Made by a program: the position numbers and the translations under genes
The notes under the pieces: generated by a model
The model's database searches: none
What the model was told of the DNA's origin: nothing
What the model saw: the letters and a program-made list of their open reading frames with translations, nothing else
Origin: DASXKD01 sp963734725
GTDB lineage: Bacteria > Actinomycetota > Actinomycetes > Streptosporangiales > Streptosporangiaceae
NCBI GenBank assembly: GCA_963734725.1
Contig: CAVTIX010000009.1
Coordinates: 620,001 to 684,000, forward strand
Reading direction: 5' to 3'
DNA length: 64,000 bases
Shown here: positions 38,045-46,284 of the stretch, in pieces
How positions within the stretch are numbered: the stretch's first letter is position 1
Layout: the number at the start of each line of letters is the position of its first letter

Positions 38045-40525
38045 TCAGTTGAGCCCGTCCCGGCTGCCGGTGAGCCCCGCGACCGCCGTTTCGATGTCGG
38101 CCTCGGTCAGCGTGGTGAGATCCGCCGCGGTGGCGGCCTCGCCGAGGTTGGCGACCCGCAGGTCCCGGGCGGCGCAGGCGCGCTCGAACAGCGAGCGCGC
38201 GAACCGGCCGTTGCCCAGTTCGTCGATGTGGCCCTGGTCGCAGGCGTCCCGGAAGATCCGCTCCAGCACGGGGAGCGCCTCCGGGTCGAACGAGTCACCT
38301 GCCTGTTCCGCGATCACGGTCATAATCTGGGCCAGCTCGCCGGGGGTGTAGCTGGGGAAGGAGATCCGCACCGAGAACCGGGAGGCCAGCCCGGGGTTGC
38401 TGCGCAGGAAGCGGTCCATGTCCTGCGGGTATCCAGCGAGCACGATCACCAGCCGGTCCCGGTCGTCCTCGGCCCGCTTGAGCAGCGTCGCCACCGCCTC
38501 GGACCCGTAGGCGTCGCCCCCCGAGTAGCCCTCGTTGTACAGCGAGTACGCCTCGTCGATGAACAGGACGCCGCCGAGCGCGGAGTCGATCAGCTTGCCG
38601 GTCTTGATCGCGGTCGAGCCGAGGTGCTCGCCGACCAGGTCCGCCCGGTGCGCCTCCACCACCTCCGGCCGGACCAGCAGGCCGAGCGCGGCGAAGATGC
38701 GCCCCAGGATGCGGGCCACCGTGGTCTTGCCCGTGCCCGGCGGCCCGGTGAAGACGAAATGCCGGGCCGGGGGCTGGCTGGAGATGCCCTGCCGGTCCCG
38801 CAGCCGGGCCACCTGCAGCTGGGCGACGATCTCGTGCACCTGCCGCTTGACCGGTTCCAGGCCGACCAGCTCGTCCAGCTCGGCCAGGGCGTTGTCCAGC
38901 GTCGGCGCCTCCGCGTAGCCCCGGAACCGTGAGGTCAGCTCGCCGAACGCGCGCTCCAGGTCTTCGCCCCGCAGCGTCATCAGCTCCGAGGCGGGCGGCT
39001 CGGGACTGCCTCTCATGACCCGCACGTCGCGCGCCTGGCGCGCCTTCTCCAGCAGGTTGCGGACGAACCGGCCGTTGCCCAGCTCGTCGGCGACCCGGCG
39101 GCGGCCGACGTCCTCCATCATCCTGGCCAGGGTGCGCGTGGCCTCGCCGTCCAGCGACTCCCCGCGTTGCGCCAGCGCCGCCCGGGCCAGGGCCTGCAGC
39201 TCCGCCGGCGAATACCCGGGAAACCGGATCCGCATCGCGAACCGCGAGTTCAGGCCGGGGTTGCTGGCCAGGAAGTCCTCCATCTGCCGCTGGTACCCGG
39301 CCAGGATCACCACGAGATTGTCCCGGTCGTCCTCGGCGCGCTTGAGCAGCGCCTGGACCGCTTCGTTGCCGAACCTGTCCCCGTGGCCCTCACCCTCGTT
39401 GACCAGGCTGTACGCCTCGTCGATGAACAGCACCCCGCCCGCGGCCTGGTTGATCAGCTCGTTGGTCTTGATGGCGGTCGCCCCTAGGTACTCCCCGACG
39501 AGGTCGGCCCGCTGCGCCTCTACCACGTTCGGGCTCGGCAGCAGCTCGAACGCGTAGTAGATCTTGGCGATGATCCGGGCCACCGAGGTCTTGCCGGTGC
39601 CGGGCGGCCCGAGGAACACGAAATGCTGTAGCGGCTTGTCGGTCTGGTAACCGGCGTCCCTGCGCCGCTCCGCGGCCTCCACCGAGGCGGCGATCTGCCG
39701 GATCTGCTCCTTGACTGGCGCCAGCCCGATCATCGCGTCCAGTTCGGCCATGACCTGGTCGACGGTGATCGATGGCAGCTCGGCGCTGGCCAGCCCGGGG
39801 TCCCGCGGGCCGACCGCGGTCATCTGCCCGCGCACTCCCTCCGCCGCGCGGACGCCGCGGCCCAGGTCCGCCATGCGCCCGCCTGGCCCGGGGCCGATCC
39901 CCCCGTAGGAAGCGGTCGCCGCGCCCCTGGCCCGCTGCCTGGTGTCCCCCCGCGCCCGCTGCCATACCTTGGCCACCCGCCAGCCAAGCACGAGCACCGC
40001 GAGGCCCCACGCGACGGCGTACGCGATGACCGGCTGGCGCCGGTCCAGCCCCCAGGCGAGCAGCGCCGGGGGCACCGACCAGGCCAGCACCAGCGCCACC
40101 GTGCGGCACGGCGCGAAGGCTCGCTCCTGCGGCCGGGAGGTCGCTAGTCGCGCAAATGGAGGAAAATGCGCTACGAGCACGACCACCACGGGGAGCAGCA
40201 GCAACGGGACCACGTCGAAGCTGTCCTGCTGGAACTTCGCCGCCGCGATGGAGATCACCGCCAGGCCCCAGAGGCCGACGCCCACCGAGGCGATGATCGA
40301 CCGGCTGCCGCGCGCGACCGCGACCGGGCCGTACAGCAACGGCACTACAACGATGAGGTAAGCGAGCCGGCCCCACAGGAAAGGGGTCATCACGACCAGC
40401 ACCAACACCGCGGCGACGCCGACTACCTTCACCGGCGCCGGAGTCGCGCGCAACTTCTGGCGCAGGAGGTCGACCCGGTCCCTGGCCACTTGCGTGGCCT
40501 GCCCGGATCCGTCGTTCGGCGGCAT
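38045..40525 (-). CDS. Membrane-anchored tandem AAA+ ATPase (CbxX/CfqX-like)
   Basis: A 826-residue protein with four to five N-terminal membrane segments (about residues 33-185) and two CbbX/EccA-like AAA+ modules. Module 1 (about 255-500) has Walker A GPPGTGKTS and Walker B GVLFIDEAYSL; module 2 (about 545-790) has GPPGTGKTT and the same Walker B. Both keep the pore loop area and arginine region (NPGLNSRF, NPGLASRF). The soluble relatives remodel Rubisco or act in type VII secretion, but here the two-module, membrane-anchored form has no such partner nearby. Start ATG 40525. Confidence 0.88.
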   Translation of the reverse strand: MPPNDGSGQATQVARDRVDLLRQKLRATPAPVKVVGVAAVLVLVVMTPFLWGRLAYLIVVVPLLYGPVAVARGSRSIIASVGVGLWGLAVISIAAAKFQQDSFDVVPLLLLPVVVVLVAHFPPFARLATSRPQERAFAPCRTVALVLAWSVPPALLAWGLDRRQPVIAYAVAWGLAVLVLGWRVAKVWQRARGDTRQRARGAATASYGGIGPGPGGRMADLGRGVRAAEGVRGQMTAVGPRDPGLASAELPSITVDQVMAELDAMIGLAPVKEQIRQIAASVEAAERRRDAGYQTDKPLQHFVFLGPPGTGKTSVARIIAKIYYAFELLPSPNVVEAQRADLVGEYLGATAIKTNELINQAAGGVLFIDEAYSLVNEGEGHGDRFGNEAVQALLKRAEDDRDNLVVILAGYQRQMEDFLASNPGLNSRFAMRIRFPGYSPAELQALARAALAQRGESLDGEATRTLARMMEDVGRRRVADELGNGRFVRNLLEKARQARDVRVMRGSPEPPASELMTLRGEDLERAFGELTSRFRGYAEAPTLDNALAELDELVGLEPVKRQVHEIVAQLQVARLRDRQGISSQPPARHFVFTGPPGTGKTTVARILGRIFAALGLLVRPEVVEAHRADLVGEHLGSTAIKTGKLIDSALGGVLFIDEAYSLYNEGYSGGDAYGSEAVATLLKRAEDDRDRLVIVLAGYPQDMDRFLRSNPGLASRFSVRISFPSYTPGELAQIMTVIAEQAGDSFDPEALPVLERIFRDACDQGHIDELGNGRFARSLFERACAARDLRVANLGEAATAADLTTLTEADIETAVAGLTGSRDGLN

Positions 40526-40872
40526 ATCGCTCCCTCGTGCTCATCCTTGTATAGCGCACTACCGACCGTTTACGGGTGGAACACAATCGGATACCGCCCT
40601 CGGAAACGGCCGGTCCAAGGGCTATGCCGGTGCCCCGGATGCCGCGCCTTGGGCACCCCGGACGGCGGGTGGCGGCGGCGCTGGGCGGCATCAGCGGCAG
40701 TCGTTATGCAGCAAAAAAAACGCTGCGGGCACTTGACGCGCGCTTGGCCACCCGCAGAACCGGCATTGACACAAACCGGTCGCGGCGGGACGCTCGGCTG
40801 GGGCTCTCGGGGGCTGGCGGCGGCGTCTTCCCCTTCGTGCCCGATCGGTCGGTTCTTCCGATGGAGGTGGCG
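40526..40872. other. Divergent intergenic region AAA gene / GH15 gene
   Basis: About 350 bases separating two divergent genes; it must contain both promoters. The frame of the GH15 gene is open upstream to 40576 but that part is not protein-like. A run of eight A residues near 40716 is the only unusual base composition. Confidence 0.45.
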
Positions 40873-43800
40873 ATGAGGTCGGTAGCCCTGCTTCGCAGGC
40901 CAGGCGCCGCGGTGCTGACGTGCAGCGCGGCGATCACCACAGTGCTCGCGCTCGCCGCCGGCGGCGCGGCGTCCGCGGCGGGCCGGGCGGCCCCGGCGGG
41001 CCGGGCGGCCCCGTCGGGCCGGGCGGCCCCGGCGGATGTGGCCCCCGGAGCGCCCGGGGCGCCGTCTTACTTCGACCTGGCCCGTAAGGACTGTGTGGGC
41101 ACGGCCACCGGAACCCGGTCGAAGGTCTGGTACACGGTGGCGGGCGGGGTGCTGTCGGACGTCTACGAGCCCACCATCGACAACACCAACGTGAGCACGC
41201 TGCAGTACCTCGTCACCGACGGGTCCACGTTCACCGACCTGCAGACGCGGGACATGACGTATACGGTGGCGGCCGACCCCACCGGCATGGCCTGCACCGT
41301 GACCGCGACCGACGCCGACCACGGCTACCGGCTCATCACCACCTACATCACCGACCCCGCCCGCGACACGGTGCTGATGCGCACCCGGCTCGCGGCGCTC
41401 CGCGGGTCGGGCACCAACCTGGACGATCTTCATCTCTACGCACGCGTTGACGCGCACGTCAACGGCAACGGTGGCGGCGGCAGCGACAACGCGGGCGGCA
41501 ACACCGGCGTGATCGACACCTCGACCGGATCCCCGGTGCCGGTGATCTCCAACACGAACACGGTGACCAACGCGGTCAACCGCGACTACGCGGTGCCGAC
41601 GTACATGGCCCTGGACGCGAGCCTCTCCTCGCCGGCCGCGAGTGTCGGGTACGCGGGCAGCATCAGCGACGGCCTCATCCAGCTTGACAGCGACCATGTG
41701 CTGACGCCGTTCGACTCCGCGCCGGACGGCCACATCACCGCGGCCGAGGACGTCACGCCTGCCCGTGGTCACTCAGTCACCCTGGCCCTGGGTTTTGGCC
41801 GCGACCAGGCCTCGGCGGTGGCTACGGCGAGGCGTTCGCTGCGCCAGCCGTTCGCGACGGCCGAGCTGAACTACCTGCGGGGCTGGTTCCGGTATGACGC
41901 CGGGCTGCGGCCGCCGTCCGGGGGCGCCTCCGGTACGGCCGTCCGGCAGCAACCCGGGGCTATCCGGCACTATTACCTGTCCGCCAACGTGCTCAAGGCC
42001 AGCGTGGACAAGACCTTCCCCGGCGCGATCGTGGCGTCGCTGGCCAGCCCGTGGGGGCAGTCGGTGCCGGCCGGGGTTTTCGCCAATGGCGCGCCGTCCT
42101 ACTTCGGCTCCTACCGTGAGGTGTTCGCCCGGGACCTGTACGAGGCGTTCACCGGGCTGCTCGTCGACGGGGACCTGGCCACCGCGCGCGCCGCGACGCG
42201 ATTCCTGTTCGACCGCCAGCAGCAGGCCGACGGGTCCATGCCGCGCAACTCGCTGCTCAACGGCAAGACCGCGCCCGACACCGGCGGCACCCAGCTGGAC
42301 GAGACGTCGTACCCGATCGTGATGGCTCTGCAGGCGGGCCTGGGCGGGAACACCGCGCTGTGGCGGGGCCACATCAGGCCCGCGGCCGATTTCCTGGTCG
42401 CGCACGGGCCCTCGTTCGGGGTCGAACGGTGGGAGGAGCAGACCGGTTACTCGCCGTCGACGATCGCCGCCGAGATCGCCGGGCTGACCGCGGCGTCGGT
42501 GATCGCCGGAGAGCACGGCGACCCGGCGCGGGCGAGGGTCTACCAGGCGACCGCGGACGACTTCCAGCGGAACATCAAGTCCTGGACGGTGACGACCACC
42601 GGGCCGGATGGGCCGGGTTACTTCATCCGGCTGTCGAAGACCGGCGACCCCAACGCTGCGATCAGCTACGGCCTGGGCAACGGCGGGCCGACCCTGGACC
42701 AGCGGGCCGTGCTGGACGGCGGGTTCCAGGAACTGGTCCGGCTCGGCGAACTGCCGGTCCGCGACCCGGACGTGCAGGCCTCGCTCGGTGTGTGGGACAA
42801 GCAGATCGCGGTGTCCACGCCCAGCGGGACCGGATACTACCGGTACGGCAACTCGGCCGCGCAGGGCAGCGCGGACGGGTACGGCGACTGCTACCAGCCG
42901 AGCCAGACCACGTGCTCGACCGTGGGCGCGCCGTGGGCGCCCACCGGGATCGGCACCGGGCACCTGTGGCCGGTGCTGTCCGGTGAGCGGGCCGAATCCG
43001 ACGTCGCCGAGCACCACCTGAGGGGCGCGGCGTCCCTGCTGACCGCGATCGAGAGCTTCTCCTCCGGGGTGGGCCTGGCGCCCGAGCAGGCGTGGGAGAA
43101 CCCGGACCTGCCCGCTTCCCCGTTCGGCAGCGACCCGCTGACCGCGTCCATCGGTTTCACTGACGGCAAGGCGGCCGGGTCGGCGTCCCCGCTGACCTGG
43201 GCGCAGGCTCAGGAACTGCGGCTGATCCTGGCGCTGGCCACCGGCCGCACGCCGGAGACGCCGCAGTTCACCACGCGGCGGTACGTGGCGCACAGGGCGC
43301 CCGGCGTGCTGAACGTGACGATCACCACCCCGGCGAACGGGAGCACGCTCGCGGCGACGTCCACGACCGTGACCGGGACCACCGCGCCGCGCGCGAAGGT
43401 GAGCGTGTCATCGGTGGACGCCACCAGCGGGGCGTCGTCGGTGGCGTCCACGACGGCCGCCGCGGACGGGTCGTTCTCCGCGACGGTGCCGATCGGGTTC
43501 GGCAGCAACGCGATCACCGTCGGCGCCAGCACGCACGGCTTGCGGAACACCGGGTACGCGCAGGTGACGGTCAGCAACGAAGGCGGCGGCGCCACGGTGC
43601 TCGACGTCAGCGACCTGGCCGGGGACGACAACGGGCCCGGCACCTACCAGTACCCGACGTCCGGGGACTTCAAGCCCGGCGCGTTCGACCTGACCCGGTT
43701 CCAGGTGCTCAGCGACGGCACCACCGCCTACCTGCGGGCCACGGTGGCCAACCTGGCCGCGACGTTCGGCGTTGTCGGCGGGGCGCAGCTGCTGGACGTG

Positions 43801-44289
43801 TACGTGCACACGCCCGGGGCCGCGACCACGTCCACGGACGCCGCGTTCCCGACACGCAACTACACGATCGACTCGTCCGGGGCGTGGAGCCAGCGGCTGG
43901 AGGTGCAAGGTTTTGCGTCGCCGGTGTGGCAGGACGCGTCCGGGAACTCGGTGGGGACCCCGCAGGTGCTCATGTCGCAGTCCGACGGGACCATCACGAT
44001 CGCCCTGCCCGAGTCGGCGTTTGGCACCCCGGGCTCGGGCTGGGGCTTCACCGTGGTGCTGACCGGGCAGGACGGGTTCAGCCCCGACCAAGCCCGCGGG
44101 TTCGCGCCAACCGCTCAGCCGTTCCAGTTCGGCGTCTGCGCGCCGGGCGGGACCGCGGCGATCTGCTCGGCGGACCCGGCCACGGTGCCGAAGGCCGTGG
44201 ATGTGATCACGCCGGAAGGGGTTTCGCAGGACACGGAGCTTGACCCCACCCTCGGCACGGTGGCCATCCAGCCGGTCACCGTGCCCTGA
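40873..44289 (+). CDS. Secreted GH15 glucodextranase/glucoamylase-like enzyme
   Basis: A 1138-residue exported exo-acting glucan hydrolase. A Sec signal (MRSVALLRRPGAA... cleaving near AASA) is followed by an Ala/Pro/Gly linker with a six-residue repeat, a GH15 N-terminal beta-sandwich (about 60-330), the (alpha/alpha)6 catalytic barrel (about 350-800) with the general-acid candidates Glu521/Glu522 in RWEEQTGY and general-base Glu738 in LAPEQAWE, then a small beta domain (about 820-900) and a glucodextranase C-type domain (about 910-1120). ATG 40873 has GGAGG at the right distance. It is likely to release glucose from dextran or starch outside the cell. No regulator is adjacent. Confidence 0.9.
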   Translation: MRSVALLRRPGAAVLTCSAAITTVLALAAGGAASAAGRAAPAGRAAPSGRAAPADVAPGAPGAPSYFDLARKDCVGTATGTRSKVWYTVAGGVLSDVYEPTIDNTNVSTLQYLVTDGSTFTDLQTRDMTYTVAADPTGMACTVTATDADHGYRLITTYITDPARDTVLMRTRLAALRGSGTNLDDLHLYARVDAHVNGNGGGGSDNAGGNTGVIDTSTGSPVPVISNTNTVTNAVNRDYAVPTYMALDASLSSPAASVGYAGSISDGLIQLDSDHVLTPFDSAPDGHITAAEDVTPARGHSVTLALGFGRDQASAVATARRSLRQPFATAELNYLRGWFRYDAGLRPPSGGASGTAVRQQPGAIRHYYLSANVLKASVDKTFPGAIVASLASPWGQSVPAGVFANGAPSYFGSYREVFARDLYEAFTGLLVDGDLATARAATRFLFDRQQQADGSMPRNSLLNGKTAPDTGGTQLDETSYPIVMALQAGLGGNTALWRGHIRPAADFLVAHGPSFGVERWEEQTGYSPSTIAAEIAGLTAASVIAGEHGDPARARVYQATADDFQRNIKSWTVTTTGPDGPGYFIRLSKTGDPNAAISYGLGNGGPTLDQRAVLDGGFQELVRLGELPVRDPDVQASLGVWDKQIAVSTPSGTGYYRYGNSAAQGSADGYGDCYQPSQTTCSTVGAPWAPTGIGTGHLWPVLSGERAESDVAEHHLRGAASLLTAIESFSSGVGLAPEQAWENPDLPASPFGSDPLTASIGFTDGKAAGSASPLTWAQAQELRLILALATGRTPETPQFTTRRYVAHRAPGVLNVTITTPANGSTLAATSTTVTGTTAPRAKVSVSSVDATSGASSVASTTAAADGSFSATVPIGFGSNAITVGASTHGLRNTGYAQVTVSNEGGGATVLDVSDLAGDDNGPGTYQYPTSGDFKPGAFDLTRFQVLSDGTTAYLRATVANLAATFGVVGGAQLLDVYVHTPGAATTSTDAAFPTRNYTIDSSGAWSQRLEVQGFASPVWQDASGNSVGTPQVLMSQSDGTITIALPESAFGTPGSGWGFTVVLTGQDGFSPDQARGFAPTAQPFQFGVCAPGGTAAICSADPATVPKAVDVITPEGVSQDTELDPTLGTVAIQPVTVP

Positions 44290-44302
44290 CGCTCACGGCC
44301 GG

Positions 44303-44341
44303 CGTGCGTGGCGGCCCCCGTGGCCGGGGCCGCCACGCACG
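44303..44341. terminator. Strong bidirectional hairpin terminator
   Basis: A perfect 16-bp stem (44303-44318 with 44326-44341) and a seven-base loop lie between the stops of the GH15 gene and the convergent DUF4232 gene. No T run, as expected for high G+C. Confidence 0.85.
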
Positions 44342-44357
44342 TTAGCGGCTGAGCAGG

Positions 44358-44924
44358 CTACTTCATGACCGGCCGCACAAACATGTACACCGGTCCGCTC
44401 GCCGAGCACGCGCCGAACGGGAACGGGACGACCTTCGCTCTCGTCTGGTTCGGCGGGAAGACCCGGAACCCGGCGGCGGTGACCGGCTTGCACTGGGACA
44501 CGGGGAAGTTGAGGACGTTCACGATCTGGAGCGCCGCTGCGACGGTCTGCCCTTGGCCCAGGGTCACCTGGTGTGCGGGCCCGCCGGTGAACGCGGCCCG
44601 GTGGCCGTGCAGGCCGCCGGTCAGGCTGACCGCGTTGATGAACGGAAAGCCGTTCAGCGTGCATGTGTGCCCGGACAGGTTGGTGAACTGCAGCTTGTAG
44701 TAGACGCTGCCGGCGGCCGCGTCCCCGTTCGTGTCCAGCCAGATGACGAGCCCGGGCATCTCACACGCGGGCGCAACCGCGTGCGCCGCGGGACGGGCCG
44801 ATGCGGCCGTTGCGGATGGCGCCGGTCCGGACGGCGCGGCCAGGGCCGCGCCGGGCAGCAGGATCGCGCAACAGCCGACCATCGCCGCGGCCAGCCGTCG
44901 CCCGGTACGAGTGGTGATGTTCAT
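44358..44924 (-). CDS. Secreted DUF4232 protein
   Basis: A 188-residue exported protein. It has a Sec signal (hydrophobic 12-30, cleavage near ALAAP), then a DUF4232 beta domain with its Cys pair (C53-type PACEMPGL and HTCTLNGFP) and Cys near the end. DUF4232 proteins are common surface or secreted proteins in actinobacteria with no known activity. ATG 44924 preceded by GGGGACACC; the start is near the divergent PadR promoter region. Confidence 0.85.
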   Translation of the reverse strand: MNITTRTGRRLAAAMVGCCAILLPGAALAAPSGPAPSATAASARPAAHAVAPACEMPGLVIWLDTNGDAAAGSVYYKLQFTNLSGHTCTLNGFPFINAVSLTGGLHGHRAAFTGGPAHQVTLGQGQTVAAALQIVNVLNFPVSQCKPVTAAGFRVFPPNQTRAKVVPFPFGACSASGPVYMFVRPVMK

Positions 44925-45009
44925 GGTGTCCCCTTACGCGCCGTCCACCATCGGCGACATCGTCGCGCAGTTCCGCGTGGCCCCAGCGCGGCTTCAGCCG
45001 GAGCAGCTA

Positions 45010-45044
45010 TTGACCGAGAGAATACTCTTGGAGTATTCTCTCGG
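45010..45044 (+). promoter_or_regulatory. Promoter overlapped by perfect inverted-repeat operator
   Basis: A 14-bp perfect inverted repeat, CCGAGAGAATACTC (45014-45027), TTG spacer, GAGTATTCTCTCGG (45031-45044), covers a promoter with -35 TTGACC (45010-45015) and -10 TATTCT (45034-45039), 18 bases apart. The -10 ends seven bases before GTG 45047, so the transcript is probably leaderless. This is the likely site of auto-repression by the PadR protein encoded next. Confidence 0.8.
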
Positions 45045-45046
45045 TT

Positions 45047-45568
45047 GTGACTGTTCCGCTGACACTGCTTGGCCTGCTTGAGCGGGGGCCAAGTCACGGG
45101 TATGACCTGAAACGGGACTACGACGCGTACTTCGGCCGGGGCAGGCCGCTGCGCTACAGCCAGGTGTATGCGACCTTGTCCCGGCTGGCCAGGGACGGGA
45201 AGGCGATCCCCGGCCCAGTAGAGCAGGGGGCCGGCCCGGAACGGCGCCGGTACGTGATCACCGAGGCGGGGATCGCGGAGGTGCAGCGGTGGCTGGCCGA
45301 GCCGGCCCCGCCGGAACCGGACCTGCAGAGCGAACTATTCGCCAAGGTGGTGCTCGCGCTGATGCTCGGTCGGCCGGCCGACAAGTACCTGGACGTCCAG
45401 CGGGCGGCACACCTGCAGCGGATGCGCGAGCTCACAGAACTCAAACATGGCTCCGATCAGGTCGGCGTGCTGCTCGCCGACCACGCGCTCTACCGGCTGG
45501 AGGCTGACCTGCGATGGATCGATCACACCGCGGCCCGGCTGGACCTGCTCGCACGGGCAGTGCACTGA
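45047..45568 (+). CDS. PadR-family transcriptional repressor
   Basis: A 173-residue PadR regulator: N-terminal winged helix (LLGLLERGPSHGYDLKRDYDAYF, then SQVYATLSRLARDG, RRRYVITEAG) and a C-terminal helical dimerisation part. These repressors usually respond to small toxic compounds and control an adjacent exporter, as here. The GTG at 45047 lacks a ribosome site and follows directly after a -10 box. Stop and ABC gene start overlap (TGATG), so regulator and transporter form one operon. Confidence 0.92.
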   Translation: MTVPLTLLGLLERGPSHGYDLKRDYDAYFGRGRPLRYSQVYATLSRLARDGKAIPGPVEQGAGPERRRYVITEAGIAEVQRWLAEPAPPEPDLQSELFAKVVLALMLGRPADKYLDVQRAAHLQRMRELTELKHGSDQVGVLLADHALYRLEADLRWIDHTAARLDLLARAVH

Positions 45569-46284
45569 TGACCGCGAACCTCCCCGCCGTGGCGGGGCTC
45601 AAGACCGGAAACATCGTCGAGGCGCGGAGCGTGGTGAAGTCGTTCGGCGAAACGCCGGCGCTGCGCGGCGCGTCGCTGGGCGTCCGGGAGGGCGAGATCG
45701 TCGCGGTCATGGGGCCGAGCGGATCGGGCAAGTCCACCCTGCTGCACTGCCTGGCGGGCATCCTGGTACCCGAGCAGGGCGAGGTCTGGTTCGGCGGGCA
45801 GCGGCTGGACGCCCTGAGCGACGACCGGCGCAGCGCGCTGCGCCGGGACCGGTTCGGGTTCGTGTTCCAGTCCGGCCAGCTGGTCCCCGAGCTGACCGCG
45901 CAAGAGAACGTCGCCCTGCCCCTGCTGCTGTCTGGCACCCGCCGCGGCCCGGCGATGACCGCGGCCAGGAACTGGTTCGGCACGCTCGGCCTGGACGGGC
46001 TTGAGCACCGGCGGTCTGGGGAGCTGTCCGGCGGGCAGGCGCAGCGGGTCGCGCTGGCCCGCGGCCTGGTCGCCGGCCCGCAGGTGCTGTTCGCCGACGA
46101 GCCGACCGGGTCGCTGGACTCGGTGTCTGGGGAGCTGGTGATGGACCTGCTCACCGCCGCGGCCCGCGAGCACGGCACCACCGTCGTCCTGGTCACCCAC
46201 GACGCCCGGGTCGCCGCCTACGCCGACCGCGAGGTCATCGTCCGCGACGGCACGGTCAGCACCCTGACCGGGGCCAGGCCGTGA
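45568..46284 (+). CDS. ABC transporter ATP-binding protein (MacB/LolD type)
   Basis: A 238-residue ATPase with Walker A GPSGSGKST, Q-loop, signature LSGGQAQRVALARGL, Walker B VLFADEPTGSLD and H-loop VLVTHD. The pattern belongs to the MacB/LolD group that pairs with FtsX-like permeases. ATG 45568 overlaps the PadR stop; the end overlaps the permease start by four bases (GTGA). Under PadR control it should be a drug or lipid/peptide exporter. Confidence 0.93.
   Translation: MTANLPAVAGLKTGNIVEARSVVKSFGETPALRGASLGVREGEIVAVMGPSGSGKSTLLHCLAGILVPEQGEVWFGGQRLDALSDDRRSALRRDRFGFVFQSGQLVPELTAQENVALPLLLSGTRRGPAMTAARNWFGTLGLDGLEHRRSGELSGGQAQRVALARGLVAGPQVLFADEPTGSLDSVSGELVMDLLTAAAREHGTTVVLVTHDARVAAYADREVIVRDGTVSTLTGARP

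Noticed and set aside
40576..40872. 99-residue extension of the GH15 protein
   Set aside because: No signal peptide would be at the N terminus, while ATG 40873 has a good ribosome site and a Sec signal.
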